DNA of 64,000 nucleotides from an uncultured Pseudomonadota bacterium (GCA_903828595.1 CAIKMS010000028.1:62001-126000), one strand, 5' to 3'. Shown: positions 53,045 through 61,592, counted from the stretch's first letter. Numbers and translations: made by a program. Notes: a model not told the origin generated them from the letters alone.

Positions 53045-53593
53045 ATGCAGATCGGTCAGGATAAGGTCGTCAAACTGCACTATGTGCTTAGAAATGACGC
53101 CGGTGAAATCATTGACAAGTCCGAGGCCGATGAGCCGCTCGCCTATATTCATGGCGCAGGCAACATCATCCCGGGCCTGGAAGAGGCTCTAATCGGAAAG
53201 AGCGTGGGCGACAAACTCACGGTCGCGGTTCCGGCTGAAAAGGCTTACGGCCCCTCGGACCCCGAATTAATTCAGGCTGTACCACGCCGCGCTTTTGAAG
53301 GCACTGAGGTTAAGCCCGGAATGCGCTTCCACGCAGAAACCGAGGATGGCCCGCGTTCGGTAGTAGTCACTCGCGTTCAAGGCGATATGGTCACCATCGA
53401 TGGTAACCATCCTTTGGCTGGCCAGAATTTGAACTTCGAAGTGGAAATCACGGAAATCCGTGAGGCCAATGCCGAAGAACTGGAGCACGGACACGTGCAC
53501 GGACCCGGCGGTCATGCCCACGGCGATGACGAAGAGTTTGACGAAGAAGACTTTGACGACGAGGAAGAAGGCGGCGCGGGTCACGCGCACTAA
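53045..53593 (+). CDS. slyD: FKBP-type peptidyl-prolyl isomerase SlyD
   Basis: SlyD is a cytosolic prolyl isomerase/chaperone with a metal-binding tail used in nickel delivery. The 182 residues start with the split FKBP domain (VKLHYVLRNDAGEIIDKS, GNIIPGLEEALIGKSVGD) and the inserted chaperone flap (about 70-125). The tail from residue 150 mixes His (HGHVHGPGGHAHG, GAGHAH) with Asp/Glu runs. The tail lacks the cysteines of E. coli SlyD, so metal choice may differ. A strong terminator follows. Confidence 0.94.
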   Translation: MQIGQDKVVKLHYVLRNDAGEIIDKSEADEPLAYIHGAGNIIPGLEEALIGKSVGDKLTVAVPAEKAYGPSDPELIQAVPRRAFEGTEVKPGMRFHAETEDGPRSVVVTRVQGDMVTIDGNHPLAGQNLNFEVEITEIREANAEELEHGHVHGPGGHAHGDDEEFDEEDFDDEEEGGAGHAH

Positions 53594-53607
53594 GCCATTT
53601 TCAGCAT

Positions 53608-53648
53608 CCGGCTGACTTCGCGCTCGCGATGTCAGCCGGCGTGTTTTT
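53608..53648 (+). terminator. Intrinsic terminator of slyD
   Basis: CCGGCTGAC at 53608-53616 pairs perfectly with GTCAGCCGG at 53631-53639. The loop can itself fold by CGCG/CGCG, and CGTG then TTTTT follow. It begins 15 bases after the slyD stop. Confidence 0.85.
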
Positions 53649-53763
53649 GCAAAGCCCTAGCCGTTAGCAAAGACCCGCTGCGATGCGCTACTGCGCGCAT
53701 CGCTATCCAACAATCGTTCTGTAGATTACGCCGTAAGCCCAGATGGCTTCAAAGACGCCCCAC

Positions 53764-53783
53764 GGGGTAGTTTTGGCTACCCC
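53764..53783 (-). terminator. Hairpin downstream of ald
   Basis: GGGGTAG and CTACCCC form a seven-base-pair stem with a TTTTGG loop, 18 bases beyond the ald stop on the minus strand. It is short and has no clear T-run, so efficiency is uncertain. Confidence 0.5.
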
Positions 53784-53801
53784 ATGAGAACGAGCTTTGA
53801 T

Positions 53802-54917
53802 TTAGGCGTGGGCGGGCACGTAGGCCTTGAATTTCAGGCCTAGATCTTCGGCTACCGCCGAGTACGTGATATCGCCGGCATGCACGTTTAACCCGCGAGC
53901 GAAGCCCGGATCACGTGCCAAGGCTTTTTCCCAACCCAAATCAGCCAGCGCACGCACGTAAGGCAAGGTCGCATTGGTCAGCGCCAGCGTGGAGGTACGG
54001 GCAACCGCACCGGGCATATTGGTCACGCAGTAATGCACGATATGGTCGACCACGTAGGTCGGCTCTGCGTGGGTCGTGGGACGACTGGTCTCAAAGCAAC
54101 CACCCTGGTCGATGGCGATATCCACCATCACTGAACCCGGACGCATTCTTTTCACCATGTCCGCCGATACCAGTCGCGGCGCGGCCGCACCAGCCACCAA
54201 TACCGCCCCGATAACCAGGTCCGCATCCAGCACCAGCTGTTCGATGGTGAGTGCAGTGGAGTACGCGGTCTTCAGCTGATTACCAAACATAGCCTGCAAT
54301 TCACGCAGACGGCGCGTGGAACGCTCCACGACGGTTACATCTGCACGCAGGCCTACCGCCATTTCAGCGGCATGGGTACCCGAAACGCCACCACCTAAAA
54401 TCACCACGCGTGCTGGCGCCACGCCCGGCACGCCGCCGAGCAATACGCCGGAGCCACCGTTGGCCTTCTGCAGAGCCGTGGCACCCACTTGAACCGACAT
54501 ACGACCGGCGACTTCGCTCATCGGCGTGAGCAAAGGCAGCGAACCGTCAGCCGCCGTTACGGTCTCATAGGCGATGCAGGTAGCGCCCGACTCGGCCAAG
54601 GCCAAGGTCTGCTCACGATCGGCGGCGAGATGCAGGTAGGTAAACAGAACCTGACCACGGCTGAGCATTTTGCACTCGGCAGGCTGTGGCTCCTTCACCT
54701 TCACAATTAATTCAGCGTCCTTAAACACGTCCGCGGCGGTCGCGGCAATGGAGGCGCCAGCAGCGACGTAAGCCGCGTCGTCAAACCCGACACCAACGCC
54801 GGCCTGAGTCTGGATCGATACCGAATGCCCGGCACACACTAACTCGCGAACGCCGGCAGGCGTCAGGCCAACACGATACTCATGAACCTTGATCTCTTTA
54901 GGGACGCCGATACGCAT
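53802..54917 (-). CDS. ald: Alanine dehydrogenase
   Basis: Ald interconverts L-alanine and pyruvate plus ammonia with NAD. From the ATG at 54917 the product is 371 residues, the normal length. It begins with the family IGVPKEIKVHEYRVGLTP. Further marks are the substrate lysine in IVKVKEPQ, TYLHLAADREQT, VILGGGVSGTHAA for NAD binding, and VDIAIDQGGCFE. The open frame reaches 55043, but the upstream part looks non-coding and a GGAG site precedes 54917. It is divergent from the Lrp-type regulator gene. Confidence 0.95.
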   Translation of the reverse strand: MRIGVPKEIKVHEYRVGLTPAGVRELVCAGHSVSIQTQAGVGVGFDDAAYVAAGASIAATAADVFKDAELIVKVKEPQPAECKMLSRGQVLFTYLHLAADREQTLALAESGATCIAYETVTAADGSLPLLTPMSEVAGRMSVQVGATALQKANGGSGVLLGGVPGVAPARVVILGGGVSGTHAAEMAVGLRADVTVVERSTRRLRELQAMFGNQLKTAYSTALTIEQLVLDADLVIGAVLVAGAAAPRLVSADMVKRMRPGSVMVDIAIDQGGCFETSRPTTHAEPTYVVDHIVHYCVTNMPGAVARTSTLALTNATLPYVRALADLGWEKALARDPGFARGLNVHAGDITYSAVAEDLGLKFKAYVPAHA

Positions 54918-55103
54918 GAAAATGCACTCCGAGGCTTGAGGAATTGACGAAAAGCCGGTTTTCCCGATATTTCCATACCGGGACCCGCGCCATGCGATCA
55001 CTGTACCGCCGGGCGATGACGGCAACTTGCGAACGCACCGCAATAAAACGCCCTGTCACGCAATATTCTGTCTTTTTTATAAAATTTAAAGCATAGTTCT
55101 GCC

Positions 55104-55565
55104 ATGGAACTGGATAGATACGACCGAGCCTTGCTAGAAGTGCTCCAAAGCGAGGGCCGGATCACGAACAGTGAGCTGGCCAGCCGCGTGAACTTGTCCG
55201 AATCAGCCTGCCTGCGGCGCGTTCGTCGACTTGAGGTAGATGGACTGATCGAAGGCTATGCCGCGGTGGTCAATCAACCCCGCGCCGGCTTACCGGTGAA
55301 CGTCTTCGTCAGCATCACCCTGGAGCGCCAGGAGCGCGCCGACTTGCGAGCGTTTGAAGAGGCGGTATGCCGCATTCCCGAAGTCATGGAGTGCTATCTG
55401 ATGTCCGGGGACTACGATTATTTACTGCGCGTGGTAGTCGCTGATACAACCGACTTCGAAAGAGTACACAGCCATCATTTAACCAGCCTGCCGCACGTCT
55501 CCAGAGTTCACTCCAGCTTTGCGTTGCGCACCGTTCAAAAATCCCGCGCCCTGCCCCTGCGTTAA
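55104..55565 (+). CDS. Lrp/AsnC family transcriptional regulator
   Basis: The 153-residue regulator has the N-terminal winged helix-turn-helix (LDRYDRALLEVLQSEGRITNSELASRVNLSESACLRRVRRLE in the first 50 residues) and the C-terminal RAM ligand domain (VMECYLMSGDYDYLLRVVV). Its position between the divergent ald and the convergent alr suggests it senses alanine and controls both, as Lrp-type proteins do for dad and ald genes elsewhere. The 186-base region upstream is AT-rich close to the ATG and may hold its binding sites. Its stop overlaps the alr stop on the opposite strand. Confidence 0.93.
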   Translation: MELDRYDRALLEVLQSEGRITNSELASRVNLSESACLRRVRRLEVDGLIEGYAAVVNQPRAGLPVNVFVSITLERQERADLRAFEEAVCRIPEVMECYLMSGDYDYLLRVVVADTTDFERVHSHHLTSLPHVSRVHSSFALRTVQKSRALPLR

Positions 55566-56701
55566 AAGCGACTGCCCGTCTGATCACCGGGATGGCCCAC
55601 GTATTCGCGGCGTACACGCCGACCCAGACCGGTGAGAATTTCATAACCTAAGGTACCGGCCGCTGCCGCCAGATCCTGCACAGCCAAGCCAGGTCCAAAC
55701 AACGTGACGTAGTCACCCACCTGCACCGATCCGACCGGAAGCGCACTGATGTCGATCGTCAAAAGGTCCATGGAAACGCGTCCCAACACCGGCAGTTTAT
55801 GCTCGTGGTAACACACCCAGCCCTGGCCATTGGACAGACAACGTGGATACCCATCGGCATAACCCACCGCAATCAGAGCAATACGCGTGCCCGCCGGGCA
55901 GTGCACCGTAGCTCCGTAGCCAACATCGACCGGGGTCTGACTCTGCCGCACTTGCAGAATCTGCGCCTGCCAGTGGGCTACGGCGTTTAACGCAAGTGCC
56001 CCCGGCGAAGTGCCCGCTAATAGAGCGATCCCCGGCCGCGCCAGATCACCCCAATACGACTGATCCAACGTGAGCCCTGCCGAATTAGCGGCGCTGGTGC
56101 GCAATCCCGGCAGCAAAGCGCGCAGCCGCTCAAAGGCCCGCCGCTGCTTGTCATTGTGCAGCGAGGTCGGTTCGTCGGCACAGGCATAGTGATGCAGTAA
56201 TAACACCGGGTTAATGGCCCCCCACAATCCCGACTCGCGCAGCAGATGGACAAGCTCATGCTCGGCAAAACCCGCTCGAGTTAACCCGCTATCAATCTGC
56301 AAGGCTGACGGCATTGCAGCGGCACCCTGCGCCCACATCTGTGCCTCGGAAAAGCTATTGATCACCGGATGAATACGCGCTGCAACTAACAGCGGGACGG
56401 CCGCGGCTTGCACGCCGCCCAAGTTGTAAATGATGACCTCAGGCAATAAGGCGCGCAGCTGCAACGCCTCATCCAGGCTGGCCACAAAAAACTCGCGGCA
56501 GCCAACGCTGGCCAGAGCACCGGCCACAGCGGGCATGCCCAAACCGTAGGCGTCGGCTTTGACGACCGCGCCCACCGCGGTAGGTGCTGCGGATTGCACG
56601 AGCTTTCGGTAGTTACGCGCCAGCGCACCGAGATCAACGACCACTCGGGTCAGCGCGGGGATCGCCTCAACACCAGTCAGGTCAGGATTAGGTCGCGTCA
56701 T
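55562..56701 (-). CDS. alr: Alanine racemase
   Basis: Alr interconverts L- and D-alanine for peptidoglycan or catabolism. The 379-residue PLP enzyme has the Schiff-base lysine in AVVKADAYGLG (near residue 48), the catalytic Tyr in DVGYGATVHC in the C-terminal beta domain, and RIALIAVGYADGYPR. The length is normal. With ald and an Lrp-type regulator beside it, a catabolic role (D- to L-alanine to pyruvate) is likely, similar to DadX. Its stop codon overlaps that of the regulator gene by two bases. Confidence 0.94.
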   Translation of the reverse strand: MTRPNPDLTGVEAIPALTRVVVDLGALARNYRKLVQSAAPTAVGAVVKADAYGLGMPAVAGALASVGCREFFVASLDEALQLRALLPEVIIYNLGGVQAAAVPLLVAARIHPVINSFSEAQMWAQGAAAMPSALQIDSGLTRAGFAEHELVHLLRESGLWGAINPVLLLHHYACADEPTSLHNDKQRRAFERLRALLPGLRTSAANSAGLTLDQSYWGDLARPGIALLAGTSPGALALNAVAHWQAQILQVRQSQTPVDVGYGATVHCPAGTRIALIAVGYADGYPRCLSNGQGWVCYHEHKLPVLGRVSMDLLTIDISALPVGSVQVGDYVTLFGPGLAVQDLAAAAGTLGYEILTGLGRRVRREYVGHPGDQTGSRF

Positions 56702-56820
56702 CGTCAGTCCGGCAAAGGGTCGCGAGTCTACGGGGGATCGGTCGGCGTGCCTACATCAACCGACTTCATTGCAGGCGACGGGTCTGGTACGGTGCACAGA
56801 TTCTACTGGGAGAGCCAAAC

Positions 56821-57195
56821 GTGAATGCCCCGACTGAACCGACTTTTGATGTAACCAATCTCTATCGTGAAGACCTGTATTCAGATCGACGCGTAGGCAC
56901 CATTCGCCAACTAACGCCCGTACTGGCCGATGGCTCGACCGACGCCTCGCGGCCGATTTCCTACGTAGGCCAAATCTCGGTGATGACGCCGATGGGATCG
57001 CTACCGATCAGCTTTGAGATTGAGGCCTCCGATCTGGGCGGTGCAGCCGCCGGCTTTGCCGATGCCGCAAAAATCGCGATGGACGACACGATGAGGGAAT
57101 TGCAGCAAATGCGCCGGGAATCGGCCTCGTCCATCATCGTCCCAGAGGCCGGTGTTGGACCGGGAGGCGGCGGCAGTCGCCTGCGTATACCTTAA
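56821..57195 (+). CDS. Conserved protein of unknown function
   Basis: A GTG start gives a 124-residue soluble protein without signal or membrane segments. It reads FDVTNLYREDLYSDRRVGTIRQLTP, then a beta-rich middle (ISYVGQISVMTPMGSLPISFEIEA), an amphipathic helix (AAAGFADAAKIAMDDTMRELQQM) and a Gly-rich tail (VGPGGGGSRLRIP). I recall similar short proteins in Xanthomonadaceae-type genomes but no known function. It lies between alr and modB and is not clearly part of either unit. The 107 bases after it show no strong terminator. Confidence 0.75.
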   Translation: MNAPTEPTFDVTNLYREDLYSDRRVGTIRQLTPVLADGSTDASRPISYVGQISVMTPMGSLPISFEIEASDLGGAAAGFADAAKIAMDDTMRELQQMRRESASSIIVPEAGVGPGGGGSRLRIP

Positions 57196-57302
57196 GGCAC
57201 TCGGCGGCGGCATGGCCTGAGTCGGGGCATGCCGCGGCTAAGGAAATGCTTAAGACGATGCAGACCTATCGGGCTTAGCCACCATCGTGCACACTGCACG
57301 CC

Positions 57303-57992
57303 ATGTGGACTTTGTCAGCCTCGGAATGGGCAGCCTTCACACTCAGCCTGCAAGTCGCCTTAGAAAGCGTCCTGATCAGCTTGCCTCTGGGATTAGTGCT
57401 GGCCGTGGGGCTGGCTCGCGGTGACTGGCGCGGCCGCACGCTATTGGATACGGCGATACACCTGCCCCTGGTGCTGCCTCCTGTGTTGGTGGGCTATCTA
57501 CTTTTGAGCCTGCTAGGTCGCCGCACTCTGGTTGGCCACTGGCTGGCGACTCAGTGGGGTGTTCACCTACCGTTCACCATTCATGGCGCGGCCTTGGCCA
57601 CGGCCGTCATGACATTTCCTTTGCTGGTCAGGGCTATTCGCCTTTCCAGAGAACAGCTAGACCCTGCCTTACTGGAAGCCGCGCAATTATTAGGAGCGCG
57701 CCCTTGGGATCGGTTTTTTACCGTGACATTGCCGCTGCTCCTGCCTGGCATCATCGCCGGCACGGTGATGGCTTTTTCAGCCAGTCTTGGTGAATTTGGC
57801 GCCGTGATGACTTTTGCGGGCAATGTGCCCGGGCAAACGCAGACCTTACCCTTGGCGCTGTACTCGGCTTTAGACAGCGCCGATGGCGATACCAGCGCCT
57901 GGCATCTGGCCCTGTTGTCACTCAGCTTAGGCATCAGCGGCATTGTCTTGGCCGAGTGGTTGTCACGTCGCCTGAAAGCGCGAGTGTCTTAA
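57303..57992 (+). CDS. modB: Molybdate ABC transporter permease ModB
   Basis: The 229-residue inner-membrane protein has five to six hydrophobic helices and the permease coupling loop EAAQLLGARPWDRFFTVTLPLLLPGI (EAA motif, about residues 122-150), then FSASLGEFGAVMTFAGN, which is characteristic of ModB/CysT-type permeases. It forms the channel for molybdate (or tungstate) with ModC. The gene normally follows modA, which encodes the binding protein, but no modA lies upstream here. ModC starts six bases after its stop. Confidence 0.92.
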   Translation: MWTLSASEWAAFTLSLQVALESVLISLPLGLVLAVGLARGDWRGRTLLDTAIHLPLVLPPVLVGYLLLSLLGRRTLVGHWLATQWGVHLPFTIHGAALATAVMTFPLLVRAIRLSREQLDPALLEAAQLLGARPWDRFFTVTLPLLLPGIIAGTVMAFSASLGEFGAVMTFAGNVPGQTQTLPLALYSALDSADGDTSAWHLALLSLSLGISGIVLAEWLSRRLKARVS

Positions 57993-57998
57993 TAGACC

Positions 57999-59090
57999 AT
58001 GATGCAGATCGACCTGACAGTGCCACGCGGCGAGTTCACTTTAAGTGCGCAATTTGCCGCATCCACTCCCGGCATCACGGCTGTGTTTGGCCGTTCCGGC
58101 AGCGGCAAATCCACGCTCGTGGCTGCGCTGGCCGGACTACTACCTAACGTACAAGGACACATCCGGTTTGCTGAACAGACCTGGCTGGATTCTAGCCGCA
58201 AGATCTGTGTACCTGCCGAAGAACGGCGCATCGGTTGCGTCTTCCAGCAGCCAAGACTATTTCCTCATCTGAACGTGCAGGGCAATCTGGATTACGCCGC
58301 GCATCGTGCACGACGCCACCGCCAGTTCATTTCTGCCGCTGAGGTTATACACCTGTTGGGACTCACGGACCTGCTGCCGCGACGGGTCCAGTCTCTGTCG
58401 GGTGGCGAGCAAAGTCGTGTCGCCTTGGGCCGTGCTTTATTGAGTCAACCGCAACTATTAATCCTGGACGAACCTCTGGCCCATCTGGACGGAGCTCGAC
58501 GCGAAGAAATTCTTCCGTATTTGGAGGAGCTACGCGACCGTTACGCGCTCACCATGGTCTATGTCAGCCATCGTTATGAGGAGGTTTTGCGGCTGGCCGG
58601 CCATGTCGTGCTTCTGGAATCGGGTCAGTTGCTAGCAAGCATGACGCCAGCAGAATTAAGTCTGGATCCTCGGCTGCGAGACATCTCGGATGGCGATTAC
58701 TCGGGGGCTGTTTTAGAAGGCACGGTGATTGACGTAAAACCCCTCGCGGGACTGGTGACTCTAAGCTTAGGCTCGCAGCGTTTGGTAATCCCGGCCGAGG
58801 GTCTGCCAGTCGGTCATCACGCGCGGGTATTCATCCCCGCGCGTGATGTGTTGCTAGCCACACACGCGCCGATCGGGTTGTCGGTGCGCAACCAACTACT
58901 CGGCACGATTACCAGCCTAAGTGATGATGGGATTGGCGGATGCCACGTACAAGTCCATGTCGAGGGCCTGCCTATACTCGCGAGGATTACCGCTACAGCA
59001 GTTAACGAGCTGTCCTTGGCGCCCGGGCAACCTATCTACGTGTTAATTAAAGCCGAAGCGCTGCGAGGCTATACCTACGCCCGGGCGTGA
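57999..59090 (+). CDS. modC: Molybdate ABC transporter ATP-binding protein ModC
   Basis: The 363-residue ATPase has Walker A (GRSGSGKSTL, residues 31-40), the Q-loop (CVFQQPRLFPHL), the signature LSGGEQSRVALGRALL, and Walker B LLILDEPLAHLD. After a linker, a C-terminal TOBE/MOP-like domain (about residues 290-360, NQLLGTITSLSDDG and LPILARITATAV) is present, as in ModC proteins that sense oxyanion. It powers the ModB channel. No ModE-type palindrome was recognised upstream of modB. Confidence 0.93.
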   Translation: MMQIDLTVPRGEFTLSAQFAASTPGITAVFGRSGSGKSTLVAALAGLLPNVQGHIRFAEQTWLDSSRKICVPAEERRIGCVFQQPRLFPHLNVQGNLDYAAHRARRHRQFISAAEVIHLLGLTDLLPRRVQSLSGGEQSRVALGRALLSQPQLLILDEPLAHLDGARREEILPYLEELRDRYALTMVYVSHRYEEVLRLAGHVVLLESGQLLASMTPAELSLDPRLRDISDGDYSGAVLEGTVIDVKPLAGLVTLSLGSQRLVIPAEGLPVGHHARVFIPARDVLLATHAPIGLSVRNQLLGTITSLSDDGIGGCHVQVHVEGLPILARITATAVNELSLAPGQPIYVLIKAEALRGYTYARA

Positions 59091-59111
59091 TTAAGCATCA
59101 TTAAGATCCTA

Positions 59112-59127
59112 GGCCTTAGGGCCGCCC
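59112..59127. repeat. 16-base repeat, copy 1
   Basis: GGCCTTAGGGCCGCCC occurs here, 21 bases after the modC stop, and again at 59582-59597. The core GGCC-TTAG-GGCC can form a small hairpin. In this copy the outer arm is missing, so the stem is only four pairs. It may be a decayed terminator of modBC related to the second copy. Confidence 0.45.
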
Positions 59128-59243
59128 ATCAGGCCACTTCTCATCACATGACGGTTACTTCATGCACTCAGGTCAACACCGGCAGCGCTATTTCGTTGAC
59201 TGTATTAGCTGAGTAATGACTAACCGTAACGAGGAGTCTGACC

Positions 59244-59567
59244 ATGCGACTAATGACCCAACTTGTAATCACGGTAAGCCTTGGTCTGTCAGCGACGGCC
59301 TATCAAAACACGGCGGATGCTGCGGTTTACTGGCAGGCAGGCTGGCCTGGGCCGATGATTATCTATGCGCCCACAGCACCGGTCGTTCCCTGGGTGTACT
59401 ACGCGCCGGGCCGAAGTTACTACGCCCCGCTAGATAACCGACCCGCCTGGCAGCAGCGTTGGCACGAATGGCATCGACACGCGCGTTGTGCAGATGATGA
59501 TCGCGACGAGCAGTGGCGAGGGCCTCGCGATGAATATGAAGAGCATCGCCACGAACACCGTTGGTAA
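59244..59567 (+). CDS. Small secreted protein of unknown function
   Basis: The 107-residue product has a good GAGGAG ribosome site and a Sec signal peptide (MRLMTQLVITVSLGLSATA..., predicted cut near ADA). The mature part is rich in Tyr, Pro and Trp (WPGPMIIYAPTAPVVPWVYYAPG), then His/Arg/Asp/Glu (RWHEWHRHARC, EEHRHEHRW), with a single Cys. This composition suggests a periplasmic metal- or polyanion-binding protein, but that is inference. I do not recognise a family. The gene is monocistronic, with a hairpin directly after it. Confidence 0.7.
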   Translation: MRLMTQLVITVSLGLSATAYQNTADAAVYWQAGWPGPMIIYAPTAPVVPWVYYAPGRSYYAPLDNRPAWQQRWHEWHRHARCADDDRDEQWRGPRDEYEEHRHEHRW

Positions 59568-59577
59568 TTCCAATTCA

Positions 59578-59597
59578 GGGCGGCCTTAGGGCCGCCC
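59578..59597. terminator. Hairpin terminator containing repeat copy 2
   Basis: GGGCGGCC and GGCCGCCC pair perfectly (8 bp) around a TTAG tetraloop, 10 bases after the stop of the small secreted gene and before the convergent MgtC-like gene. No T-run follows, so it may act as a structural or bidirectional terminator. Confidence 0.6.
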
Positions 59598-59629
59598 CAC
59601 CCAGCCAGTGATCCGGTAAATGATCAGCG

Positions 59630-60091
59630 TTAGGACTTTTTATCGGGCGACTCAACACCAAACCAGCGCTCAAAGGCTCGCTCTATATAAAGTCCGGCCC
59701 ATAGCAAAAACAGGGTGACAGCCAAACCCACCAGAGCCAGCGACACCTGACCCAAGCCACACAAAATCGCCAGCACCGCGGTGGTCCATACCGCTGCTGC
59801 GGTAGTCAGGCCGTGAATCTCAAAGTCATTGACCGGTCGCATGATCATGCCAGCGCCTAAAAACCCAATGCCGGTGACGATGCCCTGAACCACCCGGCTG
59901 GCGTCACCGGAATCGGGATGCAAAGTCATGGCAATGGTTAAAACCACGGTGCCCAGTGCCAGCAAGCCAAAGGTTCGTACGCCGGCGGGCTTTCGGTTCA
60001 GGTCACGGTTTAGACCAACCGCCATTCCGCAAAGCAGCGCAGCGCCAATCTTCGAGGCAATGTCGTGGCTAAAAAGCTCGGTTAAGGTCAT
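59630..60091 (-). CDS. MgtC/SapB family membrane protein
   Basis: The 153-residue protein has four hydrophobic segments and the MgtC domain marks: GMAVGLNRDLNRKPAGVRTF, IVTGIGFLGAGMI and GLTTAAAVWTTAVLAI. It stops soon after the membrane domain and lacks the C-terminal ACT-like domain of virulence-type MgtC. Family roles include magnesium homeostasis and control of the F-type ATPase. Which applies here is unknown. It converges with the small secreted gene and is divergent from the DUF2252 gene. Confidence 0.9.
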   Translation of the reverse strand: MTLTELFSHDIASKIGAALLCGMAVGLNRDLNRKPAGVRTFGLLALGTVVLTIAMTLHPDSGDASRVVQGIVTGIGFLGAGMIMRPVNDFEIHGLTTAAAVWTTAVLAILCGLGQVSLALVGLAVTLFLLWAGLYIERAFERWFGVESPDKKS

Positions 60092-60171
60092 GGCAAAGTC
60101 TCTCTGTTACACTTATATGACAGGATCTACAGTGTACAGCCTTTCAACTCTCAACTCCGCTGGAGCACACC

Positions 60172-61380
60172 ATGACAAGCGCAACAGGGCCTGAGGTCGT
60201 CAAGCAAATCATCAACCACGATCAGGGTAGGGACCCGCAACGTCTGGCCCTAAAGTACGCCAAGATGCGCTCGTCGCCTTTTGCCTTTTTGCGCGCTACG
60301 GCTTTTTTATACTTCGCTGGTGAGCCTCTGCCGGAGAAATTAGCCCACAGCCCTCGCAGTTGGTTGTGCGGCGACCTGCATCTGGAAAACTTCGGTAGTT
60401 ACCGAGGTGCCAACGGTCTGGTCTACTTTGATATCAACGATTTTGATGAAGGCTCGTTAGCGCCGGTGGCCTGGGATTTAAGTCGACTGGTGAGCTCTAT
60501 GCTAGTCGCCGCCGCAGAATCGGTCTGGCCCGCGCAGAACTGGCTGCTGGCCGCTAAAGCCTACCTTCACGCCTACAGCCAGGCGCTAGCGAACGGCAAG
60601 CCGCTTTGGATCGAAAGACGCACAGCAAAAGGCCCTATTCGCCGGCTGCTTAGACAGCTGGCCCGACGCAGCCAACGTGATCTGCTAAAGATGCGTACTC
60701 AAGGGTCTGGCGCTCGTCGAAAAATCATTAACGATGGCACTCACTCCCTACCAGCCAGTCCCGCTGATCAAAAACGTATCGCTGCACTGCTCGCAAACTG
60801 GCAGAAAAACGGCGCGACCCCGGGCAACGGCCGTGTGCTCGATGTCGCGCGACGAATCGCCGGCACCTCTTCACTGGGCATGGAGCGCTTTGTCATTCTA
60901 GTGCGCGATGGTAAGGACAGCGCACTGCTGCTGGACCTAAAAACCGAGGCCCATCCAGCCAGCCTAGTCGCCGGCGGGTTAGCCGGACCGTGGAGCACCG
61001 ATGCGCAGCGTACGGTTGCCATTCAAACTATGATGCAGGCGATTTCGCCAGCTGGCTTACGCAGCGTGCACAGCCAGCATCAAAACTACGTTTTGCGCGA
61101 ACTGCAGCCTACGGAAGATCGGCTCAATATCAATCATCTGCGCAAAGTCGAGGAACTGGCAGCGTTTGCCGCCGAGCTGGGTGAAATCACCGCCTGGGCG
61201 CACCTACGCGGCGCAGGCCGACATGGTGCGGAAAGCGTTGAGGCACTCATCGCCTTTGGCAAGCGGCGCGACTGGCAGAGCGCCGTGTTAGCGCACGCCC
61301 GCCAGGCCAAGGCCGCGCTACTCGCACAGCACCGGGATTTTGCCGGTGCTGATAGCGACTTGCTGCTAGCCAAGGGTTAA
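60172..61380 (+). CDS. DUF2252 protein (kinase-like fold)
   Basis: The 402-residue cytosolic protein has the DUF2252 marks RSSPFAFLRATAFLYF, the catalytic-loop-like WLCGDLHLENFGSY and metal-loop-like YFDINDFDEGSLAPVAWDLSRL. These resemble the HxDxxxxN and D motifs of APH-type kinases. A second conserved block (SSLGMERFVILVRDG, LDLKTEAHPAS) fits the family. The substrate is unknown. A perfect inverted repeat lies 140 bases downstream. Confidence 0.88.
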   Translation: MTSATGPEVVKQIINHDQGRDPQRLALKYAKMRSSPFAFLRATAFLYFAGEPLPEKLAHSPRSWLCGDLHLENFGSYRGANGLVYFDINDFDEGSLAPVAWDLSRLVSSMLVAAAESVWPAQNWLLAAKAYLHAYSQALANGKPLWIERRTAKGPIRRLLRQLARRSQRDLLKMRTQGSGARRKIINDGTHSLPASPADQKRIAALLANWQKNGATPGNGRVLDVARRIAGTSSLGMERFVILVRDGKDSALLLDLKTEAHPASLVAGGLAGPWSTDAQRTVAIQTMMQAISPAGLRSVHSQHQNYVLRELQPTEDRLNINHLRKVEELAAFAAELGEITAWAHLRGAGRHGAESVEALIAFGKRRDWQSAVLAHARQAKAALLAQHRDFAGADSDLLLAKG

Positions 61381-61521
61381 GTCGCTCGACCGTACGGCGC
61401 TGCACAGGCCAGGTTATCTAGGTAGGGGAGCTCAAGACGGCCAGAGCACCTGTGCGCCCCGCACAACACCCCCTGTCAGCACCCTGCCGCCGGCACAACG
61501 TAGCCACTGACCGCCTAACGA

Positions 61522-61542
61522 GGGCAGCTTCCCCAGCTGCCC
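61522..61542. other. Perfect hairpin upstream of the cupin gene
   Basis: GGGCAGCT and AGCTGCCC form an 8-bp stem with a TCCCC loop, about 50 bases before the cupin ATG and 140 after the DUF2252 stop. No T-run follows. It could be a terminator of DUF2252 or a leader hairpin of the cupin gene. Confidence 0.4.
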
Positions 61543-61592
61543 AAAGGTACCTATCATGCAGGGCTTAAACGAGTATCTGAAGCTGTGCCACT

